DNA of 64,000 bases from an uncultured Lachnospiraceae bacterium (GTDB lineage: Bacteria; Bacillota; Clostridia; Lachnospirales; Lachnospiraceae). The stretch is taken from NCBI GenBank assembly GCA_947588845.1, contig CANQAR010000003.1, forward strand, positions 1 to 64,000, written 5' to 3'. Both the position numbers and the translations under genes were made by a program. The notes beneath the pieces were generated by a model. That model did not search any database. It was given only the letters and a program-made list of their open reading frames with translations, and had not been told where the DNA came from. Below, in pieces: positions 60,398 through 64,000 of the stretch (its first letter is position 1; each line of letters begins with the position of its first letter).

Positions 60398-62560
60398 ATG
60401 GCAGTTAAAATCGCACTTGCGGGAAACCCGAACTCCGGAAAGACGACGCTGTTCAACGCGCTGACAGGTTCCAATCAGTACGTCGGGAACTGGCCGGGAG
60501 TTACGGTTGAAAAAAAAGAAGGAAAATTGAAGGAGCAGAAGGATGTCATCGTGACAGACCTTCCGGGTATCTACTCACTGTCCCCGTATACGCTTGAGGA
60601 AGTGGTGGCCAGGAATTATCTGATCGATGAGAAGCCGGACGCCATTCTGAATATTGTGGACGGGACGAATCTGGAGCGAAATTTGTACTTGACGACGCAG
60701 CTTGTGGAGCTTGGAATCCCGGTAGTCATGGCGGTCAACATGATGGATGTCGTGAAAAAGAAAGGCGACCGGATTGATACGGAAAAGCTCGCGAAGACGC
60801 TGGGATGCGAGGTGTTTGAGATCTCCGCGCTGAAAGGCGAGGGCGTCATGCAGGCGGCATCTGCCGCGGTGCGGGCAGGTCAGAGCGGGAAGATCATGAT
60901 CCCGCAGCACAGCTTTTCCGGAAGCGTCGAGCATGCGATCGCGCATATCGAGGAGCAGGTACTCCACAGCATGCCGGAGAAGGAGCAGCGCTGGTACGCG
61001 ATCAAGCTGTTTGAGCGCGATGAGAAAATCCGGGCGAAGCTGGATATCGCCAGTTCGGATCTCGCGCATATCGAGGAGGACATCAAGAGATGCGAGGAAG
61101 AACTGGACGACGATGCAGAGAGCATCATCACTTCCGAGCGCTATACATACATCGAGAGCGTGATTAAGAGCTGCTATCATAAAAAGAGCGCGGGCGCGCT
61201 GACGACTTCCGATAAGATCGACCGGATTGTGACGAATCGTATTCTTGCGCTTCCGATTTTTGCGGTGGTTATGTTCATTGTATACTATATTTCCGTGACG
61301 ACGGTCGGAACGATCGTGACAGACTGGACGAACGACGTTCTGTTTGGGGAGATCATTCCTCCGGCGATCGAGAGCTTCCTTGTGAGCGTGAACTGCGCGG
61401 GCTGGCTGCAGGGACTGATTCTTGACGGTATCGTGGCAGGCGTCGGCGCCGTGCTCGGTTTTGTGCCGCAGATGCTCGTGCTGTTCCTGTTCCTCGCCTT
61501 CCTTGAGGGCTGCGGCTACATGGCGCGCATCGCGTTCATCATGGACCGTATTTTCCGCAAATTCGGACTTTCCGGAAAATCCTTCATCCCGATGCTGATC
61601 GGCACGGGCTGCGGTGTTCCGGGCGTCATGGCATCGAGAACGATCGAGAATGACCGTGACCGCAAGATGACGATTATGACGACGACTTTTATCCCCTGCG
61701 GAGCGAAGCTCCCGATCATTGCCCTGATCGCGGGCGCGCTGTTCGGCGGCGCAGCCTGGGTAGCGCCGAGCGCTTACTTCGTGGGAATCGCGGCAATCAT
61801 CATCTCCGGCATTATCCTGAAGAAGACGAAGATGTTCGCCGGCGATCCGGCTCCGTTCGTCATGGAGCTTCCGGCTTACCATATGCCGACCGTGGGCTTC
61901 GTGCTCCGCAGCACCTGGGAGCGCGGCTGGTCCTTCATCAAGAAAGCCGGGACGATCATTCTGCTTTCCACAATCTTTGTATGGTTCACGTCCAACTTCG
62001 GCTGGGCAGACGGAAGTTTCGGCATGCTGGAAGGAGAACTGCAGGACGGTTCAATCCTCGCTTATATCGGACGCGCGTTCGCGTGGCTGTTCATCCCGCT
62101 TGGCTGGGGCGACTGGAAAGCGGCAGTGGCGGCGGTTACAGGCCTTGTCGCAAAGGAGAACGTGGTCGGTACTTTTGGTATTCTCTATGGCTTTGGCGAG
62201 GTTGCCGAGGACGGACAGGAGATCTGGGGCACGCTGGCAGCCAGCATGACGATGGTTTCCGCTTATTCTTTCCTCGTATTCAATCTGCTGTGTGCGCCGT
62301 GCTTCGCGGCAATCGGAGCGATCAAGAGAGAAATGAACAACGCAAAGTGGACGATCTTCGCGATCAGCTATCAGTGTGCATTTGCATGGATTATTGCCCT
62401 GATCATCAATCAGTTCGGAAATCTGGCGATGGGCGGAGGATTTGGAGTCTGGACGCTTGTCGCGGCAGCGGCGGTCGTGTTCCTGCTCTACATGCTGTTC
62501 CGTCCTTACAAGGCAGATCAGGGAGCGGTCAGCTATTCCGGGAAGGCATACGCGCGCTAA
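60398..62560 (+). CDS. feoB: ferrous iron transporter FeoB
   Basis: FeoB imports Fe2+. It has 720 residues. The N-terminal GTPase shows G1 AGNPNSGKTTLFN near residue 8, G3 DLPGIYSLSPY near 52 and G4 VNMMD near 114; a helical GDI-like domain follows. The membrane part begins near 285 and has the two Gate motifs, including GTGCGVPGVMASRTI near 405. The ATG at 60398 follows AAGGAGGAGAGACCA. It is the main gene of the iron-controlled feo operon. Confidence 0.97.
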   Translation: MAVKIALAGNPNSGKTTLFNALTGSNQYVGNWPGVTVEKKEGKLKEQKDVIVTDLPGIYSLSPYTLEEVVARNYLIDEKPDAILNIVDGTNLERNLYLTTQLVELGIPVVMAVNMMDVVKKKGDRIDTEKLAKTLGCEVFEISALKGEGVMQAASAAVRAGQSGKIMIPQHSFSGSVEHAIAHIEEQVLHSMPEKEQRWYAIKLFERDEKIRAKLDIASSDLAHIEEDIKRCEEELDDDAESIITSERYTYIESVIKSCYHKKSAGALTTSDKIDRIVTNRILALPIFAVVMFIVYYISVTTVGTIVTDWTNDVLFGEIIPPAIESFLVSVNCAGWLQGLILDGIVAGVGAVLGFVPQMLVLFLFLAFLEGCGYMARIAFIMDRIFRKFGLSGKSFIPMLIGTGCGVPGVMASRTIENDRDRKMTIMTTTFIPCGAKLPIIALIAGALFGGAAWVAPSAYFVGIAAIIISGIILKKTKMFAGDPAPFVMELPAYHMPTVGFVLRSTWERGWSFIKKAGTIILLSTIFVWFTSNFGWADGSFGMLEGELQDGSILAYIGRAFAWLFIPLGWGDWKAAVAAVTGLVAKENVVGTFGILYGFGEVAEDGQEIWGTLAASMTMVSAYSFLVFNLLCAPCFAAIGAIKREMNNAKWTIFAISYQCAFAWIIALIINQFGNLAMGGGFGVWTLVAAAAVVFLLYMLFRPYKADQGAVSYSGKAYAR

Positions 62561-62573
62561 AGGAGGAAATCAT

Positions 62574-62762
62574 ATGTCAACGGTGATTATCAGCCTGATT
62601 CTGATCGGGATCGTCGGATTGATCATCCGCACGATGTACCGCGATAAAAAAGCGGGAAAGAGAACCTGCGGTTATGGCTGTGCGGGCTGCGCCTCCGCGG
62701 GAGTCTGCTGCGGACACCAGCAGAAAAAGAGTGCAGTAAAAGAAAATGGACATCGTCCATAA
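62574..62762 (+). CDS. FeoB-associated Cys-rich membrane protein
   Basis: This 62-residue protein has one N-terminal transmembrane segment (about 3-19), a basic stretch and the Cys-rich tail TCGYGCAGCASAGVCCGHQQ. Small Cys-rich proteins of this type follow feoB in many clostridia and may take the place of FeoC or bind iron at the transporter. It starts after AAAGGAGGAAATCAT, 13 bases after feoB. A terminator follows. Confidence 0.88.
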   Translation: MSTVIISLILIGIVGLIIRTMYRDKKAGKRTCGYGCAGCASAGVCCGHQQKKSAVKENGHRP

Positions 62763-62802
62763 GAGGAATATAGATGCTCTGCGTGGGGCATTGTCAGACG
62801 GG

Positions 62803-62833
62803 AAAGGGATCTTCTGCCGGAGGGTCCCTTTTT
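62803..62833 (+). terminator. intrinsic terminator of the feo operon
   Basis: AAAGGGA (62803-62809) pairs with TCCCTTT (62825-62831), and the T-run continues to 62833. Inner bases add further pairing. Confidence 0.75.
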
Positions 62834-62879
62834 GCGTATTGTGGACCGTATATCAGAAAGAAGATGCGCAGACCTCGGG

Positions 62880-62932
62880 ATTTTCGCACAAAACGTGCGG
62901 AAATCACCTCGAGCTCAGCGAAGGTGTGAACT
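62880..62932. repeat. dispersed hairpin repeat, family A, copy 2
   Basis: ATTTTCGCACaaaacGTGCGGAAAT and the tail CACCTCGAGCTC, ending in GGTGTGAAC, match the repeat at 35933-35988. The left arm carries a change that weakens one pair, and the tail has a six-base insertion (AGCGAA). Confidence 0.85.
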
Positions 62933-63039
62933 GAAATAATTTTTCACGGTGCTGCAAAAATCAAGTATGGACAGACGGCGGTCAACGGTGTATGATGATA
63001 AAAACTGCAGCGGCTTTGATTGCTAAGGAGGGCACACAG

Positions 63040-64000
63040 TTGGATCAGGAGCATTTAATCAGAGAAACGGCGGCCGGTTTTCTGCTTCCGGGCAGACTGA
63101 AGGAGATAACTGCCTATGGGAACGGACATATCAATGATACATACCGTCTTTCCTGTGAGACGGAGGACGGAGTGAAGCGCTATATCCTGCAGCGCATCAA
63201 CAAAGACGTATTTACGGAACCGGAAAAGCTGATGGAGAATATCCTTGGGGTGACAGACTGGCTGAAGCAGAAGATTCTTGCCGAGGGCGGGGACCCTCTG
63301 CGGGAGACGCTGACGATGGTTCCGTGCCGTGAGGGCGGCTTTGTCCATCGGGACAGCAGGGGAGAGTACTGGCGCGTCTGCCTGTTCATCGAAGGAGCGT
63401 CCAGCTTCGAGCGTCCGGATGACCCGGAGGTATTTTATCAGAGCGCGGCTGCGGTCGGACGTTTTTTGCGTCAGCTTTCCGATTATCCGATCGAGAGTCT
63501 TTCAGAGACAATTCCGGATTTTCATAATACGGTCAAACGTTTTGAAGATTTTAAGAAGGCGGTCCGCGAAGATGTCTGCGGACGCGCGCAGGAAACGGCG
63601 GATGAGATTCAGTTCATCTGTGAAAGAGAATCTTTCATGCATACGCTCTGCGACCTGGAAGCGGCCGGTGTGCTTCCTGTCCGTGTGACGCACAATGATA
63701 CGAAGCTGAACAATGTCCTGATCGACGACGAGACCGGAAAGGGTCTCTGTGTGATTGATCTCGATACCGTGATGCCCGGGCTTTCGGTGCTTGATTTCGG
63801 GGACGCGATCCGGTTTGGCGCGAGTACGGCCACGGAGGACGAGCCGGATCTGTCGAAGGTGCATTTTGATCTGGAGCTGTACCGGACATTTGTCCGGGGA
63901 TTCGTGGAGGGCTGCGGCGGGGCGCTCACGGACGCGGAACTGGAGCATCTGCCGACCGGGGCGATCATGATCACACTTGAAAATGCGATGCGTTTTCTTG
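63040..64000 (+). CDS. phosphotransferase of the sugar/choline kinase type (cut by the window edge)
   Basis: This is an APH/choline-kinase fold protein, open to the right edge after 320 residues. The family motifs are AYGNGHINDTYRLS near residue 25, the Brenner-type catalytic loop VTHNDTKLNNVLID near 218 and CVIDLDTVMPGLSVLDFGDA near 237. Relatives include N-acetylhexosamine 1-kinase (NahK) of the lacto-N-biose pathway, so a sugar kinase role is plausible but not certain. It starts at TTG 63040 after AAGGAGGGCACACAG. Confidence 0.85.
   Translation, partial: MDQEHLIRETAAGFLLPGRLKEITAYGNGHINDTYRLSCETEDGVKRYILQRINKDVFTEPEKLMENILGVTDWLKQKILAEGGDPLRETLTMVPCREGGFVHRDSRGEYWRVCLFIEGASSFERPDDPEVFYQSAAAVGRFLRQLSDYPIESLSETIPDFHNTVKRFEDFKKAVREDVCGRAQETADEIQFICERESFMHTLCDLEAAGVLPVRVTHNDTKLNNVLIDDETGKGLCVIDLDTVMPGLSVLDFGDAIRFGASTATEDEPDLSKVHFDLELYRTFVRGFVEGCGGALTDAELEHLPTGAIMITLENAMRFL

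Noticed and set aside
60575-61882. 435-codon minus-strand frame opposite feoB
   Set aside because: A mirror of feoB codon usage rich in Arg, His and Asp; no recognised domain.
1-64000. CRISPR array
   Set aside because: The repeats found are few, hairpin-forming and not regularly spaced; no cas genes are present.

Overview
The window looks like the chromosome of a spore-forming anaerobic Firmicute, most likely family Lachnospiraceae. The reasons are a complete spoIIIAA-AH operon, type III glutamine synthetase, an Rnf complex in the order C-D-E-A-B, the clostridial rho-rpmE-DUF1385-prmC-prfA cluster, a TIGR04086 membrane protein and FeoA-FeoA-FeoB with a Cys-rich small protein. No rRNA, tRNA or CRISPR array was recognised.

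Layout. 0.1-3.2 kb (minus strand): a YesM/LytS-type sensor kinase and a membrane-anchored sugar-binding protein, probably a sugar-sensing pair. 3.5-23.04 kb (plus strand): an A+T-rich defence island built on a type 1 BREX system (brxA, brxB, brxC, pglX, pglZ). It also carries a Fic protein, an AAA ATPase with a nuclease-like partner, an AlbA_2 ATP-binding regulator, and a metallophosphoesterase/unknown/nucleotidyltransferase cassette lodged between pglX and pglZ. brxL survives only as a frameshifted fragment at the left end, and two other broken gene fragments lie inside. 23.08-27.2 kb (minus): a ChvE-MmsA-MmsB sugar ABC transporter ending in a strong terminator. The island therefore separates the sugar sensor from what is probably its transporter.

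27.5-43.9 kb: glnN behind a long structured leader, a CdaR/PucR-type regulator, an S41 protease, a sigma-like protein without region 4, a CBS-domain membrane protein, rho, rpmE with its promoter and long leader, DUF1385, prmC, prfA, a NUDIX hydrolase and an AraC regulator. 44.1-53.6 kb: two TatA/B-type proteins and TatC, two secreted FMN-binding proteins (one with four domains) whose signals look like Tat signals lacking the second arginine, then rnfC, a fused rnfD-rnfG, rnfE, rnfA and rnfB. I read this as a membrane and extracytoplasmic flavin redox module. 53.9-54.2 kb: a consensus promoter and terminator flanking a 45-codon reading frame with a stop at codon 4. 54.3-59.6 kb: spoIIIAA-AH behind a sigma-E-like promoter. 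59.7-62.8 kb: feoA-feoA-feoB and a small Cys-rich protein under four copies of a TTAG-N7-CTAAC palindrome. The right edge cuts a sugar-kinase-like phosphotransferase.

The intergenic DNA of the G+C-richer backbone is full of repeated hairpins. Three families recur within the window, and at 38.8-39.1 kb two adjacent units keep the same fold and tail while their stem sequences differ by paired changes. These repeats, the variant-Tat flavoprotein module and the cargo inside BREX are the least explained parts of the window.
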